From Streptomyces hydrogenans (GTDB lineage: Bacteria; Actinomycetota; Actinomycetes; Streptomycetales; Streptomycetaceae), in the NCBI RefSeq assembly GCF_014656075.1, contig NZ_BNBS01000016.1, forward strand, positions 1 through 64,000: 64,000 bases of DNA, given 5' to 3'. The notes beneath the pieces are model-generated. The model saw only the letters and a list, made by a program, of their open reading frames with translations. It was not told where the DNA came from and did not search any database. The stretch's first letter is position 1. The number at the start of each line of letters is the position of its first letter. The translations under genes were made by a program, and so were the position numbers. Shown here piece by piece: positions 24,140 through 32,266 of the stretch.

Positions 24140-26484
24140 ACCGTCGCCAGGCCCGCGAGGGCCGCCACCGAGGCGCCCGCGACCGCCAGGCCGGGCAGGA
24201 GGCCCGGAGGGCGGAAGGCACAGGTCACAGTGGTGGCACCGGCGAGCGGGACGGCCAGCAGGCCGCCATACGGCTCCGGCCGCCGACCCTGGCAGGTCCA
24301 GCCGGGGATCGCGGGGGCGGCGACGACCGCCGTGCCCGTGACGGGCCCCGGGAAGCGGGCCGTGAGGCCCGAAGCGGTCGGCTCCACCGTGACGGCGGCC
24401 CGGAGCCGCAGGGCCGCCACCGCCGCGCGCAGCCGGCCCCGGTCCAGACAGCCGAGCGCGGCCGGGCCCCTGCCGGGCGGGACGCCGGGACGGACGCCGG
24501 GGGCGGGCTGGACGCCCAGGGAGGTCATCGCGGCCCGCCGCCTGGGGCCGCCACCGAGGAGCCGGACGGGCGGGGCGGCGCCGAGGCGGGCCTCGCCGGT
24601 GCGCTCGGGGGCCCAGAGGAAGACCTCGGTGCCGACCGGGCAGGCGCCCGCCGTGGGGGCGGCGTACACCCGGGCGCCCAGGAGGAGTTCCTGGTTGCGG
24701 AAGGGCGACGGGCCGAAGGCGGGCGCGGGGCCCGGGGGCCGCACCGTCACCAGCGGCAGGGCCGCCTCCGTACGTACGACCCCGCCGTCCCGCCGACGGG
24801 CGCCGACGCCGAACAGGGCGTCCACCACCGGGTTGTCGAGGCTCTGGAGGTTGCGGCCGCGCGATGTCCAGCCGCCGCCGAGGGCGGTCAGCAGCTCGGT
24901 GAGGACGGCGGGGGTGTGGCTGCTGTAGTAGGCGGCGCCCTGGCCGCCGAGGAGCAGCGGATCGTTGCCGGCGACCCGGGGGAGACCGGAGTCGGTGCGG
25001 TACGCGGGCCAGCCGTCGGCCGCCGCGAGGGCCGCCGCCAGGCGCTCCTGCTCCGGGCCGTACGGCGGGTAGTCGTCGAGGTGGGCCAGGCGCCCGCGGT
25101 CCGCGTACGCCGTCGTCGCGGCGGCCTGGCCGAGGAGCGTGCCGGTGACCAGCAGCGCGGCGAGGACGGCGTGGCGGCGCCGGCGGGGGAGGACCAGGGC
25201 GCCCGCCGTCGCGGCCCGGCCGGCGAGGCCGAGGAGGACGGCGGCGCGGGTGGCGAGCGGCAGCGGGACGGCGGCCGCGGTGAGGGCGGGGACCACCGCG
25301 CCGCCGCCCGCGAGCGCCCGGCGGCCGGGCAGGCCGTGGACGAGGCCCGCGTGCGCGGCGATCACCAGCAGCCCGGCGAGGACGAAGGTCTGGCGGTACG
25401 GGCTGCCGTTCGGCGTGGCGAAGAGGTGCCACACCAGGTGCGTGGGGCCCCACTGGAGGGAGAGCCCCACGCCCAGGACGAGCCCGGTCCACACCCACCG
25501 CTCCCGCCCCGGCACGTCCCGCCGGAAGGCGAGCGAGGCAGCCAGCAGCAGCACCGGCGTGGCGACGAACGCGGCGGGCGTGACGAAGCCGTACGTCCCC
25601 GGCAGCAGCCGCGCCAGCACGTCCGTCGCGCCCGCCGCCTCGAAGTCCCGTACGACCCCCGGGTACGCCTGCCGCGTCGACAGGAGGACGGGCGCGAGGA
25701 CCGGCGCGGCGAGCCCCACCCCCAGGGCCGTGGTGACGGCGGCCCGCGCCAGGACCCGGGGGCGCGGGCCGCCGGTGGTCGCGAGGCGGGCGAGGAGGAA
25801 GAGGGCCGCGCCGAGGGTCGCCATGTAGGCGGTGTAGAAGTTCGCCGCCCAGCAGACCGCCACCGTCAGGACGGCCGGGAGCGGGCGGCGGCCCTCGCGG
25901 GCCCACTCCGCGACCAGGCAGAGCAGCGGGAAGGCGATCAGGCCGTCCAGCCACATCGGGTTGTAGGCGCCCTCCGTCACCGACCAGCCGCACAGGGCGT
26001 AGCCGGCGCCCAGGAGGGCGGGCCACCACCAGGCCGGGGCGGTGGAGAGCCGGCGCAGCAGACACGCGGTCGCGGCGGCCGCCAGGGCCGTCTTCAGGAC
26101 GGTCAGGGCGTACACGGCGTACTCGATGTCGGCGCGCGGGGCCAGGGCCACCAGGGGGGCCAGCGGGCTCGACAGGTAGGTGCCGTAGTCGGGGAGGAAG
26201 CTCGTGCCCCAGCCCGCCCGCCAGTCCAGCAGGAGGCCGCCGTCGGCGCGGCCGCGCAGCAGGTCCCACAGGTGGGCGTGGAAGGGGACGAACTGGTTCG
26301 CCAGGTCGTTCACGGAGCGGTGGCGCGGGCCGAAGGGGAAGATCCGGGCCGCCGCGTCCCCGGCGCAGACGGCGGCGACGGCCAGGAGCCCGGCCAGGGC
26401 GGAGGCGGCGGTGGTGGCGCGGCGCGGGGCGGCGGGGGTCCCGGGGGCCTCGGCGCGCGGGGCGGTTCGCAGGGCAGTTCGCAT
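24064..26484 (-). CDS. YfhO-like multispanning membrane protein (GT-C glycosyltransferase type)
   Basis: 806 residues with ~12-14 hydrophobic segments, most in the first two thirds. The early loop HRSVNDLANQFVPFHAHLWDLLRG with FLPDYGTYLSSPL and the block EGAYNPMWLDGLIAFPLL, NFYTAYMATLGA match the YfhO family (PF09586). In Firmicutes YfhO transfers sugars onto teichoic acids outside the membrane, using lipid-linked sugar made by the GT2 enzyme CsbB. Here a GT2 gene lies divergent, 118 bp away, which supports an analogous pair. The start ATG 26484 is likely; a further in-frame start lies 60 bp upstream. Its 3' end overlaps the convergent surface-protein gene by 76 bp. Confidence 0.82.
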   Translation of the reverse strand: MRTALRTAPRAEAPGTPAAPRRATTAASALAGLLAVAAVCAGDAAARIFPFGPRHRSVNDLANQFVPFHAHLWDLLRGRADGGLLLDWRAGWGTSFLPDYGTYLSSPLAPLVALAPRADIEYAVYALTVLKTALAAAATACLLRRLSTAPAWWWPALLGAGYALCGWSVTEGAYNPMWLDGLIAFPLLCLVAEWAREGRRPLPAVLTVAVCWAANFYTAYMATLGAALFLLARLATTGGPRPRVLARAAVTTALGVGLAAPVLAPVLLSTRQAYPGVVRDFEAAGATDVLARLLPGTYGFVTPAAFVATPVLLLAASLAFRRDVPGRERWVWTGLVLGVGLSLQWGPTHLVWHLFATPNGSPYRQTFVLAGLLVIAAHAGLVHGLPGRRALAGGGAVVPALTAAAVPLPLATRAAVLLGLAGRAATAGALVLPRRRRHAVLAALLVTGTLLGQAAATTAYADRGRLAHLDDYPPYGPEQERLAAALAAADGWPAYRTDSGLPRVAGNDPLLLGGQGAAYYSSHTPAVLTELLTALGGGWTSRGRNLQSLDNPVVDALFGVGARRRDGGVVRTEAALPLVTVRPPGPAPAFGPSPFRNQELLLGARVYAAPTAGACPVGTEVFLWAPERTGEARLGAAPPVRLLGGGPRRRAAMTSLGVQPAPGVRPGVPPGRGPAALGCLDRGRLRAAVAALRLRAAVTVEPTASGLTARFPGPVTGTAVVAAPAIPGWTCQGRRPEPYGGLLAVPLAGATTVTCAFRPPGLLPGLAVAGASVAALAGLATVQRRRDRRTSSTPPTAQSAARAAAV

Positions 26485-26602
26485 GGCGGGTCCGAATATC
26501 GCAGCGCCGGAGGGGCCGGAGGCGGCGGGCGCGGGGCAGTTCACGCAATGGTCGCCCCGTCGTCACCCCGGTGGGGCGGGCGGGTCACCGGCCTGCCCTT
26601 GG

Positions 26603-27607
26603 GTGTCGGATGTGCTGCTCTCTCTCGTCGTCCCCTGCTTCAACGAGGAGGACGTCCTCGCCCGCTTCCACACCCATGTGACGAAGGAACTCGACGCCCT
26701 GGAAGGCGACTTCGAGATCGTCTACGTGGACGACGGAAGCCGCGACCGGACCCTCCCGATCCTGCGGGACCTCGCCGCCGCCGACCCCGCGCGGGTCCGC
26801 TTCGTCTCCTTCAGCCGCAACTTCGGCAAGGAGGCCGCGATGCTCGCCGGGCTCCGGCACGCGGCCGGCGACGCCGTCGTCATCATGGACGCGGACCTCC
26901 AGCACCCGCCCGAGCTGGTGCACCGCATGGTCGCGCTGCACGCCGAGGGGTACGACCAGGTCGTGGCCCGCCGCACCCGCGAGGGCGACCGGGTCACCCG
27001 CACCCTCACCGCCCGCCTCTACTACCGGGCGATCAACCGGCTGGTCGACGTCGAACTCGTCGACGGCGTCGGCGACTTCCGGCTGCTGTCCCGGCGCACC
27101 GTCGACGCGGTCCTCGGGCTCGGCGAGTACAACCGCTTCTCCAAGGGGCTGTTCTCCTGGGTCGGTTTCCGGACGACGACCTTCGCCTACGAGAACGCGG
27201 TGCGCGAGGAGGGCCGGTCCAAGTGGACCTTCGGAAAGCTCCTCAACTACGGCCTCGACGGCCTGCTCTCCTTCAACAACAAACCGCTGCGCGCCGCCGT
27301 CTACCTCGGCCTCCTCCTCGTCTCCCTCGCCCTCGCCTACGCCGGCTGGATCGTCGTCGACGCCCTCGCCCACGGCGTCGACACGCCCGGCTACGTCACC
27401 CTCCTCGTCGCCGTCACCGCCCTCGCCGGCGTCCAGATGGTCATGGTGGGCCTGATCGGCGAGTACGTCGGCCGCATCTACTACGAGGTGAAGCGCAGGC
27501 CGCACTACCTGGTCGCCGAGACGCACACGGGCCGCGAGAAGGAGGGAGCCCGGGCCGACACCCGGGCGGCGGGTGCCTCGTTGTGGGAGACGGTCGTCCG
27601 GAAGTGA
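26603..27607 (+). CDS. GT2 polyprenyl-phosphate glycosyltransferase (GtrB/CsbB type)
   Basis: 334 residues. The GT-A catalytic domain holds SLVVPCFNEED, VYVDDGSRDRT, the FSRNFGKEAAMLAGL helix and MDADLQHPPEL (DxD), with VDGVGDFRLLSRR and SKWTFGKLLNYGLDGLLSF before two C-terminal TMs (~230-255 and ~263-290) and MVGLIGEYVGRIYYEVKRRP. This is the signature of enzymes that attach a sugar to undecaprenyl-phosphate on the cytoplasmic face. Start GTG at 26603 is tentative; GTG at 26612 is possible and neither has a clear ribosome site. Paired with the divergent YfhO-like gene. Confidence 0.9.
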   Translation: MSDVLLSLVVPCFNEEDVLARFHTHVTKELDALEGDFEIVYVDDGSRDRTLPILRDLAAADPARVRFVSFSRNFGKEAAMLAGLRHAAGDAVVIMDADLQHPPELVHRMVALHAEGYDQVVARRTREGDRVTRTLTARLYYRAINRLVDVELVDGVGDFRLLSRRTVDAVLGLGEYNRFSKGLFSWVGFRTTTFAYENAVREEGRSKWTFGKLLNYGLDGLLSFNNKPLRAAVYLGLLLVSLALAYAGWIVVDALAHGVDTPGYVTLLVAVTALAGVQMVMVGLIGEYVGRIYYEVKRRPHYLVAETHTGREKEGARADTRAAGASLWETVVRK

Positions 27608-27729
27608 CCTCCGTGACGCGGTGACGCCCAAGTTGTCTCCGCGAAGTAGTGGCTACGGTCCCGGCGACTCCCTAACATCGATCACCGCAAGGTCGTCCAA
27701 CTGACGCACGACCAGCCCGGGAGGCTCCT

Positions 27730-28422
27730 TTGCACCGCCGCGACCGCCGCCACGACAGCCCCGCACGCCGCCGCACCGCGCTTGCCCTCTCCGCCGCGCT
27801 CCTCGCCGCGGCCCCGCTGCTCACCGCGTGCGGCGGCGAGGCCCATCCGGGGGCGGCCGCCGTCGTCGGCGGCGAGCGGATCGACGTCTCCACCCTCCAG
27901 GCCCAGGTGAAGGCGGCCCGGGACGCGCAGTCCGCGTCCCCGCAGTCCGCCCAGCTGATCGCCGCCACCGGCGACCTCGGCCGGCAGAAGCTCAACGGCC
28001 TGATCTTCGACCGGATCCTCGGCAAGGTCGCCGCCGACCAGGGCGTCACCGCCAGCCGCGCCGAACTCCAGCAGACCCGCCAGGCGTTCGTCCGCGAGAA
28101 CGGCGGCGAGGAGGGCCTGGAGGCCGTCCTGCTCCAGCAGCAGGGCGTCGCCCCCGCCCAGGTCGACGACGTCGTCCGGCGCAACGTCCTGATGACGAAG
28201 ATCATCGAGAAGCAGGGGATCACCGAGACCCCCGAGGGCCAGCAGAAGCTCCAGGACCTCTTCACCGCCGCGTCGAAGTCCCTCGACATCGACGTGAACC
28301 CGCGCTACGGCGCCTGGGACGACACCAGGGTCCAGCTCGACACCGACGCCGACACCGCCCCCTGGCTCCTCAAGGTCAGCAAGGACCCGGCCGCCGCCGG
28401 CCCGGAGCAGCTTCCGGGCTGA
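27730..28422 (+). CDS. SurA N-terminal-domain lipoprotein
   Basis: 230 residues, TTG start with GGAGG 5 nt upstream. Signal and lipobox LLTAC (Cys ~34). The mature region AAAVVGGERIDVSTLQAQVKAARDAQ through EKQGITETPEGQQKLQDLFTAASKSLDIDVNPRYGAWDDT is the SurA_N-like chaperone fold, without a following PPIase domain. Its role would be folding or transport of secreted proteins at the outer face of the membrane. mazG follows after 26 bp but has its own -10 element, so the two may be only partly co-transcribed. Confidence 0.85.
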   Translation: MHRRDRRHDSPARRRTALALSAALLAAAPLLTACGGEAHPGAAAVVGGERIDVSTLQAQVKAARDAQSASPQSAQLIAATGDLGRQKLNGLIFDRILGKVAADQGVTASRAELQQTRQAFVRENGGEEGLEAVLLQQQGVAPAQVDDVVRRNVLMTKIIEKQGITETPEGQQKLQDLFTAASKSLDIDVNPRYGAWDDTRVQLDTDADTAPWLLKVSKDPAAAGPEQLPG

Positions 28423-28436
28423 CCCCGCGCCCGGGG

Positions 28437-28442
28437 TAGGTT
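28437..28442 (+). promoter_or_regulatory. -10 element TAGGTT for leaderless mazG
   Basis: TAGGTT ends 6 nt before the GTG start at 28449. Confidence 0.55.
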
Positions 28443-28448
28443 CGGAGG

Positions 28449-29417
28449 GTGACTTCCGAGAACCCCGGCCGCGTCGTCCTGCTCACCGCCAGCCACCGGG
28501 TGGCGCCCGGACTGCTGTCCTGGCCCGCCTGGCAGGCGCTGCGGGACGCCGACCGGGTCCTGTGCCCCGACGAGGACCACCCCCAGCTGCCGTACCTGCG
28601 GGAGGCGGGCGTCGCCGTCGAGCACGTCCGCCCCACCGCCGAGGAGCTGGTCGCCGCCTGCGCCGGAGGCCGCACGGTCCTCGTGCTGCCCTCCGGCGAG
28701 GGCGACCGGGCCCTCACCGACGGGCTCGCCCGGCTCGCCGGCTCCGGCCGCCTGTCCATGCCCGACCTGGAACTGCTGCCCGGCTCGTACGACCTCCCCG
28801 GCGCCCGCCTCCTCGACCTCGTCCAGGTCATGGACGTCATCCGCCGCCGGTGCCCCTGGTCCTCGCTCCAGACCCACCAGGGCCTCGCGAAGTACGCCAT
28901 CGAGGAGTCGTACGAACTCGTCGAGGCGATCGAGGCCGGCGACCGGCACGAGCTGCGCGAGGAGCTGGGGGACGTCCTCCTCCAGGTGGTCTTCCACGCG
29001 CGGATCGCCGAGGAGGACGCCGAGGAGCCGTTCTCCGTCGACGACGTGGCCGCCACGCTCATCGAGAAGCTGATCCAGCGCCACCCGCACATCTTCGGCG
29101 ACGAGACCGCCGAGACCCCCGAGGACGTCCGCGCCCACTGGCTGCGCACCAAGGCCGCCGAGAAGCGCCGGGAGTCCGTCACCGACGGCGTGCCCGTCGG
29201 CCAGCCCGGCCTCGCCCTCGCCGCCAAGCTGGCGAGCCGCGTCCGCACCGCCGGCCTCGACGCCCCCCTGCCCCGGGGCGAGGGCATCGGCTACGAACTG
29301 CTCGCCCTCGCGGTCCGCGCCGAGGCCGAGGGAGTCGACCCGGAGGCGGCGCTGCGCGCGGCGGCCCGGGCCTACCGGGACGCGATCCGGGCTGCGGAGG
29401 GCGTCCAGGGCGGCTAG
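28449..29417 (+). CDS. mazG: MazG nucleoside triphosphate pyrophosphohydrolase
   Basis: 322 residues. The MazG core starts near 130 (MDVIRRRCPWSSLQTHQGLAKYAIEESYELVEAIEAGD) with the metal-binding EExxE helix and LREELGDVLLQVVFHARIAEE, then HPHIFGD and AHWLRTKAAEKRRESVTDGVP, followed by a degenerate second MazG half. The first ~120 residues (VLLTASHRVAPGLLSW, ELVAACAGGRTVLVLPSGEGDRA) look like a remnant of the tetrapyrrole-methylase-like domain fused to MazG in YabN-type proteins. It hydrolyses non-canonical or excess NTPs. Its stop codon interlocks with that of the convergent flavohaemoprotein in one CTAG (29414-29417). Confidence 0.92.
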   Translation: MTSENPGRVVLLTASHRVAPGLLSWPAWQALRDADRVLCPDEDHPQLPYLREAGVAVEHVRPTAEELVAACAGGRTVLVLPSGEGDRALTDGLARLAGSGRLSMPDLELLPGSYDLPGARLLDLVQVMDVIRRRCPWSSLQTHQGLAKYAIEESYELVEAIEAGDRHELREELGDVLLQVVFHARIAEEDAEEPFSVDDVAATLIEKLIQRHPHIFGDETAETPEDVRAHWLRTKAAEKRRESVTDGVPVGQPGLALAAKLASRVRTAGLDAPLPRGEGIGYELLALAVRAEAEGVDPEAALRAAARAYRDAIRAAEGVQGG

Positions 29418-30625
29418 AACGCGCCGGGGGCCCTCGCCGCCGGGTCGTGCCAGTGCACGGCGGGGGGCTCCAGGAGCCATTCGGCGCGGGAGGCGGGGCG
29501 GGTGGTGAAGCGGCCCACCCGGGGGAGGACGTCGTGGCGGGTGCGGGCCGGGTCGGCGCCCAGCTCGGCCAGGACCTCGGAGACCTCGGTGAGGAAGCCG
29601 GGCGGACCGGCCAGGTGGACGTCGTGGTCGGGCCAGCGGCCGCAGGCCCGCAGCGCGGTGAGGAGGCGTTCGGTCGCCTGGTCGCGCGGGTGGCGGGGGG
29701 CCGAGGTGATGTAGGTGACGCTCAGACCGGGGAGCCGCGCGGCCAGCGCGTCCAGCTCCTCGCGTCCGTACAGGTACTCCCGGGAGCGGGCCACCGCGAA
29801 GATCCGGCCCTCGGCCTCCGGGTCGGCGCCGGCCGCCTCCTCCAGGAGCGCCTTGACCGGCGCCCAGCCCGTACCGGCGCATATATAGGTGCGGAGCCCG
29901 CCCGGGGCGGTGGCGGCGACCGCCGCGCCGCCGGCCGCGCTCAGCCGCAGCGTCTCGCCCGGCCGGACCCCGGCGACCAGGGCCGTGGACATGGCCCCGC
30001 CGCGGATCCGGCTGACGTGCAGTTCGAGCGTGCCGTCCTCGCGGGGCGCGTTGCCGAGCGAGTACGTGCGCCACACCCGCGGGACCCGGAGCGAGCTGAC
30101 GCCGGCGTACTGGCCGGGGAGGAAGGGGTACGGCCGCCGGGGGCGGAGGGTCAGCACGGCCAGGTCGTCGCCGTGCCGCTCGTGGCCGACGACGTCCGCG
30201 TCCCACCAGGCGGGCTCCCCGGCGGCGGCGGACTCGTCCGCGCCCCGCAGCATCAGGTCGGCCACCAGGCCGTACGCCTCCGACCACGACTTCTCCGCCT
30301 CCACCGTCCACGTCGACCCGGCGGCGTGCGCGAAGGCGGCGAGCAGGCTCTCGCCGACCGCCGCGTAGAGGGCGGGGGTGGCGAGGAACTTGCGGTGGTC
30401 GCGGCCGAGCCGCTCCAGATAGCCGGGCAGCGCCGGGTCGTCGAGCCGGGTGACCACGTGGGTGAGCGCGGCGAACAGCCGGTCGCGCTGCGGGACCATG
30501 TTCTCGGGGAAGAGCTCACGCACGCCGGGGTTGCGCCAGAAGAGGTGCGAGTAGAAGTACGTGACGGCGTGTTCGGCCCGTCTCTCGACGACCGCGAACG
30601 TGCTTCTGAGCAAGGGGAGGTCCAC
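29414..30625 (-). CDS. Flavohaemoprotein-like globin/FAD/NAD reductase
   Basis: 403 residues from the GTG at 30625. Globin domain ~1-140: the proximal His is in GRDHRKFLATPALYAAVGESLL. FAD domain: RTYSLGNAP (RxYS). NAD domain: GTGWAPVKALLEEA and HLAGPPGFL. In the family this reduces haem-bound O2 to oxidise nitric oxide to nitrate. A -10 TACATT (30637-30632) lies 6 nt before the chosen start, so the mRNA is likely leaderless; the alternative GTG at 30643 would fall upstream of the transcript. Divergent from the P450, with twin palindromes between them. Confidence 0.88.
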   Translation of the reverse strand: MDLPLLRSTFAVVERRAEHAVTYFYSHLFWRNPGVRELFPENMVPQRDRLFAALTHVVTRLDDPALPGYLERLGRDHRKFLATPALYAAVGESLLAAFAHAAGSTWTVEAEKSWSEAYGLVADLMLRGADESAAAGEPAWWDADVVGHERHGDDLAVLTLRPRRPYPFLPGQYAGVSSLRVPRVWRTYSLGNAPREDGTLELHVSRIRGGAMSTALVAGVRPGETLRLSAAGGAAVAATAPGGLRTYICAGTGWAPVKALLEEAAGADPEAEGRIFAVARSREYLYGREELDALAARLPGLSVTYITSAPRHPRDQATERLLTALRACGRWPDHDVHLAGPPGFLTEVSEVLAELGADPARTRHDVLPRVGRFTTRPASRAEWLLEPPAVHWHDPAARAPGAF

Positions 30626-30631
30626 GCCGGA

Positions 30632-30637
30632 AATGTA
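30632..30637 (-). promoter_or_regulatory. -10 element TACATT of the flavohaemoprotein gene
   Basis: On the minus strand TACATT ends 6 nt before GTG 30625. The -35 region would fall around 30655-30660 and overlap the first GTGATCAC palindrome. Confidence 0.5.
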
Positions 30638-30656
30638 GGGCACGGGCCGTCACGGG

Positions 30657-30678
30657 GTGATCACCGGGCGGTGATCAC
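30657..30678. promoter_or_regulatory. Twin GTGATCAC palindromes in a divergent spacer
   Basis: Two perfect copies of GTGATCAC (30657-30664, 30671-30678) are separated by CGGGCG, 14 bp centre to centre. They overlap the predicted -35 region of the flavohaemoprotein gene and lie upstream of the P450 promoter, which suggests an operator for a dimeric regulator. Regulator unknown. Confidence 0.6.
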
Positions 30679-30714
30679 GTCAGGTCGGCGGGAGGTCGGC
30701 GGAGTGCCGGACGG

Positions 30715-30720
30715 TACGGT
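30715..30720 (+). promoter_or_regulatory. -10 element TACGGT of the P450 gene
   Basis: TACGGT ends 6 nt before GTG 30727; a leaderless transcript is expected. Confidence 0.5.
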
Positions 30721-30726
30721 CGGGAC

Positions 30727-32124
30727 GTGAGTGAAGGATCCGCCCCGATGCCCCCCGCACCCGATGTGCCGGGAAAGTCCGATACACCCCCTGTCGCCCC
30801 GGCCTCCTGCCCCGCCTCCGGGACCGCGGACGGACGCGGCGACGGCTCCGGCGACCGTGCGGACGGACCCGGCGGCGGCCTCGTGCCCGAGCTGTTCAGC
30901 TGGGAGTTCGCGAGCGACCCCTACCCGGCGTACGCCTGGCTGCGGGAGCACGCGCCGGTGCGTCGGACCACCCTGCCCAGCGGCGTCGAGGCGTGGCTCG
31001 TCACGCGGTACGCGGACGCCCGGCAGGCCCTCGCCGACCAGCGGCTCTCCAAGAACCCGGCGCACCACGCCGAGCCGGGCAAGACCGGCATCCCGGGCGA
31101 GCGCAGCGCCGGGCTGATGACCCACCTCCTCAACATCGACCCGCCGGACCACACCCGGCTGCGGCGGCTGGTGTCGAAGGCGTTCACCCCGCGCCGCGTC
31201 GCCGCCTTCGCGCCGCGCGTGCAGGAGCTGACGGACCGGCTCATCGACTCCTTCGCCGAGCGGGGCAGCGCCGACCTCATCCACGAGTTCGCCTTCCCGC
31301 TGCCCATCTACGCCATCTGCGACATGCTCGGGGTGCCCGCCGAGGACCAGGACGACTTCCGCGACTGGGCCGGGATGATGATCCGGCACGGCGGGGGCCC
31401 GCGCGGCGGCGTGGCGCGGTCGGTCAAGAAGATCCGCGGATACCTGGCGGAGCTGATCCACCGGAAGCGGGAGAGCCTGGGCGATGACGGGACGGAGGAC
31501 GACCTCATCTCCGGGCTCATCAGGGCCTCCGACCACGGCGACCACCTCACCGAGGCCGAGGCCGTCGCCATGTGCTTCGTGCTGCTCTTCGCCGGCTTCG
31601 AGACGACCATCAACCTGATCGGCAACGGCACCTACGCCCTGCTGCGCGACCCGGAGCAGCGCGCCCTCCTCCAGTCCTCGCTCGCCGCCGGCGAGACCGG
31701 CCTCCTGGAGACCGGCGTCGAGGAGCTGCTCCGCTACGACGGGCCGGTCGAGCTGGCGACCTGGCGGTACGCGACGACCGGACTGACCATCGGCGGGCAG
31801 GTGATCCCGGCCGGCGACCCGGTCCTCGTGGTGCTCGCGGCGGCCGACCGCGACCCCGACCGCTTCGACGCCCCGGACACCCTCGACCTCGCCCGCGCGG
31901 ACAACCAGCACCTCGGGTACGGCCACGGCATCCACTACTGCCTGGGCGCGCCGCTCGCCCGCCTGGAGGCGCAGACGGCGATCGCCACCCTGCTGACCCG
32001 CCTGCCCGACCTGCGACTTGGCGTCGATCCGGGCGAACTGCGGTGGCGCGGCGGGCTCATCATGAGGGGATTGCGCATGCTTCCGGTGGAGTTCACCCCT
32101 TCCGCACCCCCGCAGGACAGGTGA
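30727..32124 (+). CDS. Cytochrome P450
   Basis: 465 residues. A disordered Pro/Gly/Asp-rich extension of ~55 residues precedes the P450 fold (LFSWEFASDPYPAYAWLREHAPVRR). The I-helix AGFETTINLIGNG carries the oxygen-activating G-x-E-T-T, the K-helix has EELLRYDGPVE (ExxR), and the haem loop is GYGHGIHYCLGAPLAR with the thiolate Cys. The length and features fit soluble CYP105/107-like enzymes that take electrons from ferredoxin, but no ferredoxin gene is adjacent. Substrate unknown. A later ATG (codon 10) exists, but the leaderless GTG fits the -10. Confidence 0.92.
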   Translation: MSEGSAPMPPAPDVPGKSDTPPVAPASCPASGTADGRGDGSGDRADGPGGGLVPELFSWEFASDPYPAYAWLREHAPVRRTTLPSGVEAWLVTRYADARQALADQRLSKNPAHHAEPGKTGIPGERSAGLMTHLLNIDPPDHTRLRRLVSKAFTPRRVAAFAPRVQELTDRLIDSFAERGSADLIHEFAFPLPIYAICDMLGVPAEDQDDFRDWAGMMIRHGGGPRGGVARSVKKIRGYLAELIHRKRESLGDDGTEDDLISGLIRASDHGDHLTEAEAVAMCFVLLFAGFETTINLIGNGTYALLRDPEQRALLQSSLAAGETGLLETGVEELLRYDGPVELATWRYATTGLTIGGQVIPAGDPVLVVLAAADRDPDRFDAPDTLDLARADNQHLGYGHGIHYCLGAPLARLEAQTAIATLLTRLPDLRLGVDPGELRWRGGLIMRGLRMLPVEFTPSAPPQDR

Positions 32125-32144
32125 CGACGGGTCAGAAATGTGAT

Positions 32145-32162
32145 CTTCGCGTGATCGCGAAG
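32145..32162. terminator. Small stem-loop after P450
   Basis: CTTCGCG (32145-32151) and CGCGAAG (32156-32162) close a TGAT tetraloop 20 bp after the P450 stop. It may be a weak terminator. Confidence 0.5.
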
Positions 32163-32170
32163 CCATCGAC

Positions 32171-32200
32171 TTGTGACGGACGTTCGAATGCGGCTAGTTT
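32171..32200 (+). promoter_or_regulatory. Promoter TTGTGA-N18-TAGTTT for the first rpf gene
   Basis: -35 at 32171-32176 and -10 at 32195-32200; the leader would be about 60 nt, ending with CGAAAGG before the ATG at 32267. No riboswitch is visible in this leader. Confidence 0.6.
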
Positions 32201-32266
32201 CGCGCCAACGTTCGGCCCCACCCCGGCCGTCCCTGCCGTCCCCGCCGTCACGCGAAAGGCCCCGAC

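Noticed and set aside
32125..32266. A second ydaO riboswitch before the first rpf gene
   Set aside because: The leader is too short and lacks the conserved aptamer blocks.
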